Source: JACJYE01 sp964432875 (GTDB lineage: Bacteria > Bacteroidota > Bacteroidia > Chitinophagales > Saprospiraceae). From it: a stretch of 14,707 bases of DNA. Positions 1 through 6,637 of the stretch are shown piece after piece. Position 1 is the stretch's first letter, and every line of letters begins with the position of its first letter. A program made the translations under genes and the position numbers. The notes below the pieces were generated by a model. It searched no databases and was not told the DNA's origin. It saw only the letters and a program-made list of their open reading frames with translations. The stretch is taken from contig CAYSPJ010000124.1 in NCBI GenBank assembly GCA_964432875.1, forward strand, positions 1 through 14,707, written 5' to 3'.

Positions 1-1710
1 CGCATCATCATCCGGGTTGCGGAAATCGCCGACCGCATGGAGGCGCCCATCAGGTAGGCGGAGGATGGCTTTAATGACGGCCATACGCCCCACCTCATTG
101 AAGCGGTGGCCCATGGCTTGCAGCGCCTGCCGGGTACTATCGGGGAAAACGCCGCGCTCCACGAGGATTTCATCGGGCAGCCACTGGTGGTGGAAGCGGC
201 CGGCATTGACTGCCTCATCCAGGCCCATACCAAACTCGGCCACATTGAGGAAAACCTGGAATACCGCCGTGATGATGGTGGAGCCGCCCGGTGCGCCTAG
301 CACCATAAACAAGGCCCCATCCTGTTCCACGATGGTGGGCGTCATCGAACTGAGCATGCGTTTTTGGGGGCGGATGCTATTGGCCTCGGCACCTACCAGG
401 CCAAACTGGTTGGGTACGCCGGGCTTAGCGCTGAAGTCATCCATTTCATTATTGAGAAAGAAGCCAGCGCCATCCACCCACACTTTACAGCCGTAGTTGG
501 AGTTGAGGGTCGTCGTGACGGAAACGGCGTTGCCCTCCGCATCGACGATGGAAGTGTGAGTAGTCTCAAAGCTCTCCTTCGACAAGCGAAAAGCACCCGC
601 CAGGACGGAATCACTAACCGTGGCACGCTGTGGGTTGAAGTTGGCCATGCGCTGCGACAAGTAGACCGCTGAGAGCAGCGAATCGCGGGGGACGTCGTAG
701 AAGTCGCTATCCCCCACGTGGGCAGCGCGGTCGGCATAAGCGCGGCGGCTGGCTTCGGCCATGAGGTGGACCGCGCGGCTGGAGTGGAAACCGAAGCTGC
801 CCAGCGGGTATGGCTCCACCATTTGCAGCATCTGTGCCAGGGCAATCCCCCCGCTGGAGGAGGGCGGCATAGAGATGATGTTATACCCCTTGTAGGAAGC
901 CGTTATCGGCTCGCGCCAAGCTGGCTCATAAGCGGCCAGGTCTTCCAGCGTGATGATGCCGTTGCCGCGGCGGCATTCGGCGGCGATGGACTCGGCTACC
1001 GGCCCGCGATAAAAGCCGTCCTTGCCTTGCTTTTTAATCTGCTTCAGGGTTTTGGCCAATTCTTTTTGCACCAGTACGTGCCCAGTCAGAAAGGTATCGC
1101 GGAGAAAAGGGTTGGGCGCTTGATTGTGCTTGCGGAAGGCCTCCTGGAAAGCATTGAGCCGGCCCGCTTCGGCTTCAGAAATCGGGAAGCCCCGCTCCGC
1201 CAACTCGATAGCAGGCTGGATCAGGCGGCCCCAGTCCTGGATGCGGCCATAACGGGCGTGGGCTTCTACCAGCCCGGCCGGCGTACCTGGCACACCGGCG
1301 GCCAAATGCCCTTCCACACTCAAGCCCTCAATGACGTTGCCATCGCCGTCGAGGTACATATCGCGGCTGGCGGCCAGGGGGGCTTTTTCCCGGTAGTCCA
1401 GCGCTGCTGCCTGCCCATCAGCCATGCGGATGAGCATGAAGCCGCCGCCGCCGAGGTTGCCCGCCCGCGGATAAACCACTGCCAGGGCGAACTGCACCGC
1501 TACGGCAGCATCGATGGCGTTGCCACCCGCCCGCAAAACTTCCAGGCCGATCTGGCTAGCCAGAGGGTGAGGTGAAACCACGGCTGCTTTTTCTGCTATT
1601 AAATTTTTATTAGCCTGGTAAGAAATTGGCTTATAGGCGTTTATACACGAATTCAATAAAAAAGCTGCAAAAAAGATAGGGAGCGCTACCCGGAAAATCA
1701 TTTTTGGCAT
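1..1710 (-). CDS. ggt: Gamma-glutamyltransferase (GGT), lipoprotein form, 3' end just off the window
   Basis: Predicted gamma-glutamyltranspeptidase. The family cleaves glutathione and other gamma-glutamyl compounds, or transfers the gamma-glutamyl group to amino acids or peptides, outside the cytoplasmic membrane. 570 residues are visible. An N-terminal hydrophobic signal ends in LLNSC, a lipobox with Cys22, so it is probably a lipoprotein. The autoprocessing motif TTHTSIVD places the nucleophile at Thr383. The lid-loop segment NNEMDDFSAKPGVPN and the oxyanion pair Gly475-Gly476 in GAPGGS follow. The Thr-to-GlyGly spacing is 92 residues, as in the E. coli enzyme. The reading frame is open to base 1 and ends in DFRNPDDDA, which matches the extreme C-terminus of the family, so only a few codons are missing. 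The start at 1710 (MPKMIF) gives the best signal peptide; in-frame ATGs at 1749, 1728 and 1701 are alternatives. Confidence 0.95.
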   Translation of the reverse strand, partial: MPKMIFRVALPIFFAAFLLNSCINAYKPISYQANKNLIAEKAAVVSPHPLASQIGLEVLRAGGNAIDAAVAVQFALAVVYPRAGNLGGGGFMLIRMADGQAAALDYREKAPLAASRDMYLDGDGNVIEGLSVEGHLAAGVPGTPAGLVEAHARYGRIQDWGRLIQPAIELAERGFPISEAEAGRLNAFQEAFRKHNQAPNPFLRDTFLTGHVLVQKELAKTLKQIKKQGKDGFYRGPVAESIAAECRRGNGIITLEDLAAYEPAWREPITASYKGYNIISMPPSSSGGIALAQMLQMVEPYPLGSFGFHSSRAVHLMAEASRRAYADRAAHVGDSDFYDVPRDSLLSAVYLSQRMANFNPQRATVSDSVLAGAFRLSKESFETTHTSIVDAEGNAVSVTTTLNSNYGCKVWVDGAGFFLNNEMDDFSAKPGVPNQFGLVGAEANSIRPQKRMLSSMTPTIVEQDGALFMVLGAPGGSTIITAVFQVFLNVAEFGMGLDEAVNAGRFHHQWLPDEILVERGVFPDSTRQALQAMGHRFNEVGRMAVIKAILRLPDGRLHAVGDFRNPDDDA

Positions 1711-1799
1711 AGTTGTTGGATTATACATAGCAACTGGATTACAAATCATGACTACATCAAAAGAAAAATAACCAATTTCGAAAAGGGTTTCTCATTCAT

Positions 1800-1867
1800 A
1801 CAGCCCCGACCCGTTAAAGGTAAAGTGTGGTGGATAAAGTTACACTACATCAGGGGCTGTTTTTTTG
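1800..1867 (+). terminator. Terminator-like hairpin without an upstream gene
   Basis: The arms ACAGCCCC (1800-1807) and GGGGCTGT (1853-1860) are perfect complements, followed directly by a run of T. The loop of about 45 nt can form an inner AGTGT/ACACT pairing. The T tract is on the plus strand only, yet the nearest gene to the left (ggt) is on the minus strand. It may end an unannotated plus-strand transcript, or the loop may be part of a small structured RNA. Confidence 0.5.
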
Positions 1868-1896
1868 ACTGTTCACTCCGTGTTACATAAAGTTTG
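1864..1896 (+). promoter_or_regulatory. Possible Bacteroidota-type promoter for the candidate small RNA
   Basis: TTTG at 1864-1867 is followed after 21 nt by AAAGTTTG (1889-1896), one mismatch from the TAnnTTTG -7 box; the phylum's -33/-7 spacing is about 19-21. This would start transcription near 1903, just before the hairpins that end at 1975. The -33 element overlaps the T tract of the preceding hairpin, so the match could be chance. Confidence 0.35.
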
Positions 1897-1902
1897 TGTT
1901 TG

Positions 1903-1975
1903 TAGCAGTGGGCCGAAGGGCCACTGGTTTACTGGCTTTTAGTGTGCTGCCGGCCTCCCGGCAGCACTTTTTTTT
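1903..1975 (+). ncRNA. Candidate small RNA of about 70 nt with two hairpins
   Basis: Inferred from layout only. A promoter-like pair of boxes at 1864-1896 is followed by a hairpin at 1906-1926 (CAGTGG/CCACTG, continued by two inner pairs after one mismatch). A strong intrinsic terminator follows at 1944-1975. There is no ORF inside and no gene immediately upstream on this strand. I do not recognise it as any known RNA family. Confidence 0.35.
1944..1975 (+). terminator. Strong intrinsic terminator
   Basis: Perfect 10-bp GC-rich stem, GTGCTGCCGG (1944-1953) and CCGGCAGCAC (1958-1967), with loop CCTC, followed by eight T (1968-1975). It is a textbook rho-independent terminator on the plus strand, isolating the copper ATPase from anything transcribed upstream. 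Confidence 0.85.
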
Positions 1976-2151
1976 GCTTGCCATCTGCGGTTTACCTAGT
2001 ACCCTAGGCCATCGTGATGCCCATTAAGCGGCGAGCCGCGAGTTCTCGGCCCTGTTTTCAATATTCAAGGTATTGCCCATCAAGGAGAAACATGTCTCCC
2101 CCCTCCTAAGCAGCGCCTTAGCTCGAAGCCATCTAAATCCGGCAGATTATT

Positions 2152-2159
2152 TACCTTTG
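2152..2159 (+). promoter_or_regulatory. Possible -7 box (TACCTTTG) for the copper ATPase
   Basis: Exact match to the TAnnTTTG -7 consensus, about 135 bases before the ATPase start. No TTG-type -33 element is seen at the expected distance, so support is partial. It would give a leader of roughly 125 nt that can pair CTCGT/ACGAG (2179-2183 with 2238-2242) and CTAC/GTAG (2185-2188 with 2227-2230). Confidence 0.35.
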
Positions 2160-2294
2160 CGGTGGTAAAACAGCTGGGCTCGTACTACCTGGCTTATATG
2201 GCTTGGCAGCCTGGCATGGCAGCTTTGTAGCCTGGGCACGAGAAACTATCCCCGGCAACCAACGTTAGAAAAGGAAAGCTAGACTTAAATCATC

Positions 2295-4412
2295 ATGGCA
2301 GATAAAATCGTAGAGCTCAAAGTTGAAGGCATGACCTGCAACAACTGTGCCGCCAGCCTAAACCGCTTCCTGGAGCGCAAAGGTTTGGAGGATGTGTACG
2401 TCAACTTCCAAACCCACGAAGTGCGCTACCGGCAAACCAATAGCGATCTCAGCCTGGAGGATATCAAGAAAGGCATCCACAAGCTGGGCTTCAGCGTAGT
2501 AGAGGAAGATGAGGCGCCCAAGCGCCAGTGGTGGACGCTGGAGCACAAACTGCTCGTCAGCGCTATTTTTACCCTGCCGCTGCTGCTGCACCACCTGCTG
2601 ATGATGGCAGGGCTGCACATCCATATTTTCGACAACTACTGGGTGCAGTTCGCTATCTGCCTGCCGCCTTATGCCATCGGTTTTTGGCACTTTGGCCGCA
2701 GTGCCCTCAGCTCCCTCAAAGGTGGCGTGCCCAATATGGACGTCTTGATTTTCATCGGCAGTACGGCTGCCTTTGTTTATAGCCTCATCGGCACCCTGCT
2801 TTGGGAGCCCAACTACATTTTCTACGAAACCAGCGCCACCATCATCACCCTGGTGCTATTGGGCAACTGGATGGAAAAACGCGCTGTAGAACAGACCACA
2901 ACCGCCATCGGCGAACTGGCCCGGCTACAAGTGGAGACCGCCCGCAAGGTCATGCCTTCCGGCGCAGTAGTCACCCTGCCGCGTGAGGAGGTCAAAGTAG
3001 GAGATATCCTGCAAGTCAACGAAGGCGATAAAATCCCCTTGGATGGCGTGGTGCTCGAAGGGGAAGCCAGCATCGACGAATCGATGCTCACTGGCGAGAG
3101 CCTGCCAGTGGAAAAGAGCCCCGGCAGCAACCTCATCGGCGCTTCTCTCCTGGTTTCCGGCAACCTGCGCATGAAAGTAGCCGCCGCCGGCCGTGATACC
3201 GTGCTGAGCCGGATGATCGATTTGGTTAAACGGGCGCAGGAGGACAAGCCGCCCATCCAGCGGCTGGCGGATAAAATCAGCGCTATCTTTGTGCCTGCCG
3301 TAGTGCTCATCGCCCTGCTTACCGTCTTGCTTGGTCATTTTGCTTTTGGGCTGCCCTTCAACAAAGCGCTGATGAACGCCATCGCCGTGCTGGTCATCTC
3401 CTGCCCTTGCGCCATGGGGCTAGCCACGCCTACTGCGGTAATGGTGGGGGTAGGCCGCCTGGCCAAAAACGGCATCCTGGTGAAAGGGGGCCAAACTCTG
3501 GAGATTTTCTCCCGCATCAAAACTGCTGTCTTCGACAAAACCGGCACTTTGACTACAGGCCAGTTTAGCATTAAAAACATCGAATATCACCAGGGGCAGG
3601 AAGCCCGGGTGAATGCCTTGATCTACCGCTTGGAGCAACACTCCTCCCACCCTATCGCCCAATCCTTAGCCAAAGCGATAGAAGGGCAACTCAACGGGGT
3701 AGAACTCTCGTTGACCGAGGTGGAAGAGCGCAGAGGCATGGGGGTTTTTGCTCAGGATAGCCAGGGCAACCGCTTTGCCATTGGTTCGCAGCGCATCCTG
3801 GAGCGGGCGGTACCGGAAAATGGCAACCATATTTTCCTGACGGAAAACGACAGCCTGCTGGCTACCATCGAGATAACCGACGAACTGAAGCCCGAGGCAG
3901 CGGAGGCCATCCGCCAGCTCAAGGCCAGAGGTATCCGCCCGGTAGTGCTCAGCGGCGACCGCCGCGCCAAGACGGAAGAGATTGCCGCCGCGCTCGGCAT
4001 CGAGACGGTTTATTCCGAACAATTGCCGGAACAAAAGCTGGCCGTCGTGGAGCGCCTGAGCCGAGAGGCCCCCACCGCCATGATCGGCGACGGCATCAAT
4101 GACGCCCCAGCCCTGGCCAAAGCTACCGTGGGCGTCTCGCTCAGCAATGCCTCGCAAGCCGCCATCCAATCGGCCCAGATCGTGCTGCTCAACGGCAAGC
4201 TCGACTATCTCAACCGGGCGCTGTCTATCAGTGGGCATACCGTAATCACCATCCGGCAGAATCTCTTCTGGGCTTTCGCCTACAATATCATCGCCATCCC
4301 CATCGCCGCGATGGGCTTCCTCAACCCCATGTGGGGTGCCTTATTCATGGCTTTTTCCGACGTGGTTGTCATCGGCAATTCGATTCGCCTGAAGTATAAG
4401 AAGATTCGTTGA
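2295..4412 (+). CDS. copA: Copper-translocating P1B-type ATPase
   Basis: Inner-membrane P-type ATPase that exports monovalent copper by ATP hydrolysis. 705 residues. An N-terminal heavy-metal-associated domain carries GMTCNNC (Cys15, Cys18). Eight predicted membrane segments follow in the CopA order. The actuator loop has TGES (266-269), the TM6 ion site is CPC (370-372) with the following Pro at the family spacing, the phosphorylated Asp is D414 in DKTGTLT, the nucleotide-binding domain has the SHP motif (His452), and GDGINDAP starts at 598. TM7 fits the Cu(I) signature N-x6-YN-x4-P. TM8 has MAFSD where P1B-1 pumps have MxxSS, so Asp689 replaces the second Ser. The C-terminus is a short basic tail. 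ATG 2295 is well placed, without a strong Shine-Dalgarno. No copper chaperone or CsoR/CueR regulator lies next to it. Cu(I) is the best substrate call, with the TM8 change as a caveat. Confidence 0.95.
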   Translation: MADKIVELKVEGMTCNNCAASLNRFLERKGLEDVYVNFQTHEVRYRQTNSDLSLEDIKKGIHKLGFSVVEEDEAPKRQWWTLEHKLLVSAIFTLPLLLHHLLMMAGLHIHIFDNYWVQFAICLPPYAIGFWHFGRSALSSLKGGVPNMDVLIFIGSTAAFVYSLIGTLLWEPNYIFYETSATIITLVLLGNWMEKRAVEQTTTAIGELARLQVETARKVMPSGAVVTLPREEVKVGDILQVNEGDKIPLDGVVLEGEASIDESMLTGESLPVEKSPGSNLIGASLLVSGNLRMKVAAAGRDTVLSRMIDLVKRAQEDKPPIQRLADKISAIFVPAVVLIALLTVLLGHFAFGLPFNKALMNAIAVLVISCPCAMGLATPTAVMVGVGRLAKNGILVKGGQTLEIFSRIKTAVFDKTGTLTTGQFSIKNIEYHQGQEARVNALIYRLEQHSSHPIAQSLAKAIEGQLNGVELSLTEVEERRGMGVFAQDSQGNRFAIGSQRILERAVPENGNHIFLTENDSLLATIEITDELKPEAAEAIRQLKARGIRPVVLSGDRRAKTEEIAAALGIETVYSEQLPEQKLAVVERLSREAPTAMIGDGINDAPALAKATVGVSLSNASQAAIQSAQIVLLNGKLDYLNRALSISGHTVITIRQNLFWAFAYNIIAIPIAAMGFLNPMWGALFMAFSDVVVIGNSIRLKYKKIR

Positions 4413-4517
4413 GGAGGTTAGTTCTTTATGATGCTGCTTGCGGCGGAGCGTTTGCCACCAGAGTTCATAAACTGCTGAAATTGATTGGTCAAAAGCGGCG
4501 ATTTGCCGACAATTGCT

Positions 4518-4525
4518 TATTTTTG
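4518..4525 (+). promoter_or_regulatory. Possible -7 box (TATTTTTG) upstream of the TIP30-like gene
   Basis: Exact TAnnTTTG match in the 188-bp space after the ATPase, about 75 bases before the GTG start of the next gene. No correctly spaced -33 TTG is seen. The gap contains no clear terminator, so co-transcription with the ATPase is also possible. Confidence 0.3.
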
Positions 4526-4600
4526 CCCCGCCTGCAAAATATTGGACTGAAACCAACCAGGCAGCCCTTGTATACAACCTAATGCACAAAAACAGCTAGT

Positions 4601-5302
4601 GTGGAAATTACCCATCACAAAAAAACCGCCTTGCTCTTTGGGGCCACCGGGCTGGTTGGCAGCCATTGCCTGGCGCAACTGCTGGAACACCCTGCTTATC
4701 ATAAAGTCATCACCTTCACCCGCAAGCCGCTAGAGGCAGAACACCCCCGGCTGGAGCAACATGTCATTGATTTTAAGCGCCTGGAAGAGTATGCCGATTT
4801 GATCCGGGGTAATGATTTGTTTTCCTGCCTGGGCACTACCATGGCTAAGGCCGGTAGCAAGCAAGCTTTTTACGAGGTGGACTATACCTATGCACAGGTG
4901 TCTGCCCGTATCGCCTGCGAAAATGGGGTGGGCCAGCTCTTGCTGGTTTCTTCAGTGGGCGCCGACCGCAATGCGCTTTTCTTTTATTCCAGGGTCAAAG
5001 GCGCGCTGGAAGATGCCGTCAAGCAACTGCCTTTTTGGGCGGTCCATATTTTCCAGCCTTCCATCCTCCTGGGCCAACGTGGGGAAATGCGCCCGGCAGA
5101 ACAACTGGCAGCTGGATTATCCAGCCGCCTCGATCGCTTAACCGGAGGTGCCTTGTTTGGCAAGTACCGCCCGGTGGAGGGCGAAATGGTGGCCCGCGCG
5201 ATGCTGGCTGCTGCTCAGCAACTGAAGCCTGGCCTCAGCGTTTATTCATCAGATGAAATACACCGGGTTGCTGAAGGGGTTAAGTTTAAGGTTGAAGGGT
5301 AA
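4601..5302 (+). CDS. TIP30/HTATIP2-like NAD(P)-binding oxidoreductase (atypical SDR)
   Basis: 233 residues with an N-terminal Rossmann fold: LFGATGLVGS near residues 12-21 is the GxxGxxG dinucleotide loop. LFSCLGTTMAKAGS, a VDYTYA stretch, LLLVSSVGAD and a YSRVKG segment (the Tyr-x-x-x-Lys region of short-chain dehydrogenases) follow in the order typical of TIP30/YbjT-like proteins. HIFQPSILLGQR matches the later substrate-domain motif. Members bind NADP(H), but the bacterial substrate is generally unknown. The start is a GTG: an in-frame stop at 4580-4582 leaves no ATG that would keep the nucleotide-binding strand. The last codons lie inside a short tandem repeat (5279 onward), so the C-terminal KFKVEG may vary between strains. 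gldC follows after 53 bases, possibly in one transcript. Confidence 0.85.
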   Translation: MEITHHKKTALLFGATGLVGSHCLAQLLEHPAYHKVITFTRKPLEAEHPRLEQHVIDFKRLEEYADLIRGNDLFSCLGTTMAKAGSKQAFYEVDYTYAQVSARIACENGVGQLLLVSSVGADRNALFFYSRVKGALEDAVKQLPFWAVHIFQPSILLGQRGEMRPAEQLAAGLSSRLDRLTGGALFGKYRPVEGEMVARAMLAAAQQLKPGLSVYSSDEIHRVAEGVKFKVEG

Positions 5303-5318
5303 AGGGTAAAGGTTAAAG
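5279..5318 (+). repeat. Degenerate 6-7-nt tandem repeat (GGTAAAG-like)
   Basis: Six consecutive units: GTTAAG, TTTAAG, GTTGAAG, GGTAAAG, GGTAAAG, GTTAAAG. The array spans the last codons and stop of the TIP30-like gene and runs directly into a homopolymeric G tract. Confidence 0.8.
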
Positions 5319-5327
5319 GGGGGGGGG
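5318..5327 (+). repeat. G10 homopolymer ahead of gldC
   Basis: Ten consecutive G, ending 28 bases before the gldC start codon. Tracts like this are prone to slipped-strand changes and also to sequencing error. Its position could affect the upstream leader or promoter spacing of gldC; this is inference only. Confidence 0.8.
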
Positions 5328-5355
5328 ATTAAAAACGAAACAATTTATCATAATT

Positions 5356-5706
5356 ATGGAATCGAAAATAGCGAAAAAATCAAGGATCGAATTGCAGGTA
5401 GGCTTGGGGGAAGACGGCATACCCGTAAAAATCACCTGGGATGCGCCCGGCAATCCCAATGGCCCTGGCCAGCAGGAATGCAAGGCCATGTTGCTGTCCG
5501 TTTTTGATAAAGAGACGATGGATACACTCAAAATCGACCTCTGGACCAAAGACTTCCAGGTGGCAGAAATGGACCGCTTCATTTTTCAAACCTTGCGCTC
5601 CATCGCCGACACCTACCAAAAGGCCACCAACAATACTGCCTTAGCTAATGATATGCAACGCTTTGCCCAATATTTTGGCGAGCAGTCGGAAATCATCCCC
5701 AAATAG
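5356..5706 (+). CDS. gldC: Gliding motility protein GldC
   Basis: 116 residues, the usual length for GldC. Recognised from the family pattern: an N-terminal segment with IELQVGLGEDGIPVKITW, then CKAMLLSVFD, DTLKIDLWTKDFQVAEMD, and QTLRSIADTYQKAT, with a short acidic-to-basic C-terminus. GldC is a small protein without a membrane segment. In Flavobacterium johnsoniae it accompanies GldB and supports gliding, although it is less strictly required than the core T9SS/gliding proteins. Here the preceding gene is a TIP30-like oxidoreductase and no gldB is in the window. ATG 5356 follows an AT-rich leader with no strong Shine-Dalgarno. The T9SS-dependent protease elsewhere in the window fits an organism with this machinery. 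Confidence 0.92.
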   Translation: MESKIAKKSRIELQVGLGEDGIPVKITWDAPGNPNGPGQQECKAMLLSVFDKETMDTLKIDLWTKDFQVAEMDRFIFQTLRSIADTYQKATNNTALANDMQRFAQYFGEQSEIIPK

Positions 5707-5729
5707 CGCCAAATATTTTTTGGCTTCTG

Positions 5730-5760
5730 TTGGGAATACTCGCAAAAAGGCTTACCTTTG
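5730..5760 (+). promoter_or_regulatory. Promoter of the SRP RNA gene
   Basis: TTG at 5730-5732, a 20-nt spacer, and TACCTTTG at 5753-5760 match the Bacteroidota -33/-7 promoter (TTG, about 19-20 nt, TAnnTTTG). The predicted start, about 7 nt after the -7 box, coincides with the 5' strand of the SRP RNA terminal helix (5767). Confidence 0.75.
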
Positions 5761-5766
5761 CCCCCG

Positions 5767-5860
5767 GTGAGCGCACACGACCAGCTCCCTCTGAACCCCC
5801 CCAGGCCGGAAACGGAGCAAGGGTAGGCAGGTTGAGCGGTGCGATGTGTCGCTCACCTCA
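5767..5860 (+). ncRNA. ffs: Signal recognition particle RNA (small bacterial / 4.5S type)
   Basis: RNA component of the SRP, which binds Ffh and directs nascent membrane and secreted proteins to the Sec translocon. The apical domain reads CAGG-CCG-GAAA-CGG-AGCA (from 5802), which aligns part by part with E. coli CAGG-UCC-GGAA-GGA-AGCA: 5' side of the symmetric loop, 3-bp stem, tetraloop, stem, AGCA. The termini pair as GTGAGCG (5767-5773) with CGCTCAC (5850-5856), extended by ACAC (5775-5778) with GTGT (5846-5849). The size of about 95 nt is right for the short form without an Alu domain. It has its own promoter and a T tract after the terminal helix. Exact ends are inferred. Confidence 0.9.
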
Positions 5861-5867
5861 TTTTTTT
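5850..5867 (+). terminator. SRP RNA 3' T tract
   Basis: The 3' strand of the SRP RNA terminal helix is followed after CTCA by seven T (5861-5867), so the RNA's own closing helix can serve as the terminator stem. The transaldolase ATG is only 31 bases further on. Confidence 0.6.
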
Positions 5868-5898
5868 ACCTCCACACTTACCGTTGAAAAAATTTACT

Positions 5899-6567
5899 AT
5901 GAAGTTTTTCATCGATACCGCCAGCCTCAAGCAAATCCAGGAAGCACACGAATTGGGCATCTTGGACGGCGTCACGACCAACCCCTCTCTGATGGCCAAA
6001 GAAGGTATCAGTGGGGAGGAGAATATCCTGAAGCACTACAAAACCATCTGCGAGATTGTGGAAGGGGACGTTAGCGCAGAAGTGATCGCCACCGATTTTG
6101 AAGGCATGGTTGAAGAAGGCCAACGCTTGGCGGACATCGCTCCGAATATCGTCGTCAAAGTCCCCATGATTAAGGAGGGAGTCAAAGCGCTGAGTTATTT
6201 CCGCGACCGGGGTATCCGCACCAATTGCACTCTGGTCTTCTCGGCGGCGCAGGCCATCCTGGCGGCCAAAGCAGGTGCCACGTACCTCTCCCCCTTTGTC
6301 GGGCGCATTGACGACATCAACTGGAACGGTATGGAGCTCATCCGGCAAATCGCTGAAATCTATGCGATACAAGGCTATGAGACGGAAATCCTGGCCGCTT
6401 CCATCCGCAGCTCCCGCCACATCGTAGAAGCCGCTTTGGCTGGTGCTGATGTAGTGACCTGCCCGCTGGATTCTATCCTCGGCATGCTTAACCACCCGCT
6501 TACGGATATCGGCCTGGAAAAGTTCCTGGCTGACCACCGCAAAGCGAATCAACTCGTGACTCAATAG
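5899..6567 (+). CDS. tal: Transaldolase, small TalC/FSA-like family
   Basis: 222 residues, the length of the short transaldolase (TalC, fructose-6-phosphate aldolase-like) family, a cytoplasmic class I aldolase barrel. It opens MKFFIDTASL, followed by LGILDGVTTNPSLMAKEG. The Schiff-base lysine is Lys87 in NIVVKVPM. TNCTLVFSAAQAILAAKAGA and SPFVGRIDD complete the family pattern. Such enzymes transfer dihydroxyacetone units in the non-oxidative pentose phosphate pathway. An in-frame ATG at 5839 lies inside the SRP RNA and would add 20 unrelated residues, so ATG 5899 is chosen. No promoter fits in the 31 bases after the SRP terminator, so expression probably depends on read-through from the SRP RNA promoter. 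Transaldolase versus fructose-6-phosphate aldolase cannot be settled from motifs alone. Confidence 0.93.
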   Translation: MKFFIDTASLKQIQEAHELGILDGVTTNPSLMAKEGISGEENILKHYKTICEIVEGDVSAEVIATDFEGMVEEGQRLADIAPNIVVKVPMIKEGVKALSYFRDRGIRTNCTLVFSAAQAILAAKAGATYLSPFVGRIDDINWNGMELIRQIAEIYAIQGYETEILAASIRSSRHIVEAALAGADVVTCPLDSILGMLNHPLTDIGLEKFLADHRKANQLVTQ

Positions 6568-6595
6568 AGGCTATCAATACATACCAAATTTCGAA

Positions 6596-6627
6596 AAGGA
6601 ACGGGCATTGAGCCGGTTCCTTTTTTT
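6596..6627 (+). terminator. Intrinsic terminator of the transaldolase gene
   Basis: AAGGAAC (6596-6602) pairs with GTTCCTT (6616-6622), extended by GGC/GCC across a one-base bulge, and merges into seven T (6621-6627). It lies 29 bases after the transaldolase stop. Confidence 0.8.
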
Positions 6628-6637
6628 GTGTCCTCAT

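Larger units (their letters stand above)
1711..2294. other. Gene-free region between ggt and the copper ATPase
   Basis: No convincing ORF on either strand. It separates the divergent ggt and ATPase genes. It contains two terminator-like hairpins with T tracts on the plus strand (near 1860 and 1970), a possible short RNA, a TAnnTTTG box at 2152, and the structured ATPase leader. A consensus-like AAGGAG (2082-2087) stands five bases before an ATG whose frame closes after MSPPS, so it is not a useful gene. Confidence 0.7.

Noticed and set aside
718..1575. 285-residue plus-strand ORF within ggt
   Set aside because: Antisense shadow of the ggt reading frame; the minus-strand protein has every GGT motif.
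2199..2231. Short leader peptide MAWQPGMAAL ahead of the copper ATPase
   Set aside because: Very short, no convincing ribosome-binding site, and no attenuator arrangement that would give it a role.
5839..5898. Upstream in-frame ATG for the transaldolase at 5839
   Set aside because: Lies within the SRP RNA and adds residues that do not fit the family N-terminus MKFFIDTASL.
5878..6564. 228-residue minus-strand ORF opposite transaldolase
   Set aside because: Mirror frame of a clear transaldolase; no recognisable protein features of its own.
1774..6599. Shared 13-mer AATTTCGAAAAGG at 1774-1786 and 6587-6599, both ahead of hairpins
   Set aside because: Too short and AT-rich to claim as a regulatory or repeat element; likely chance in this composition.
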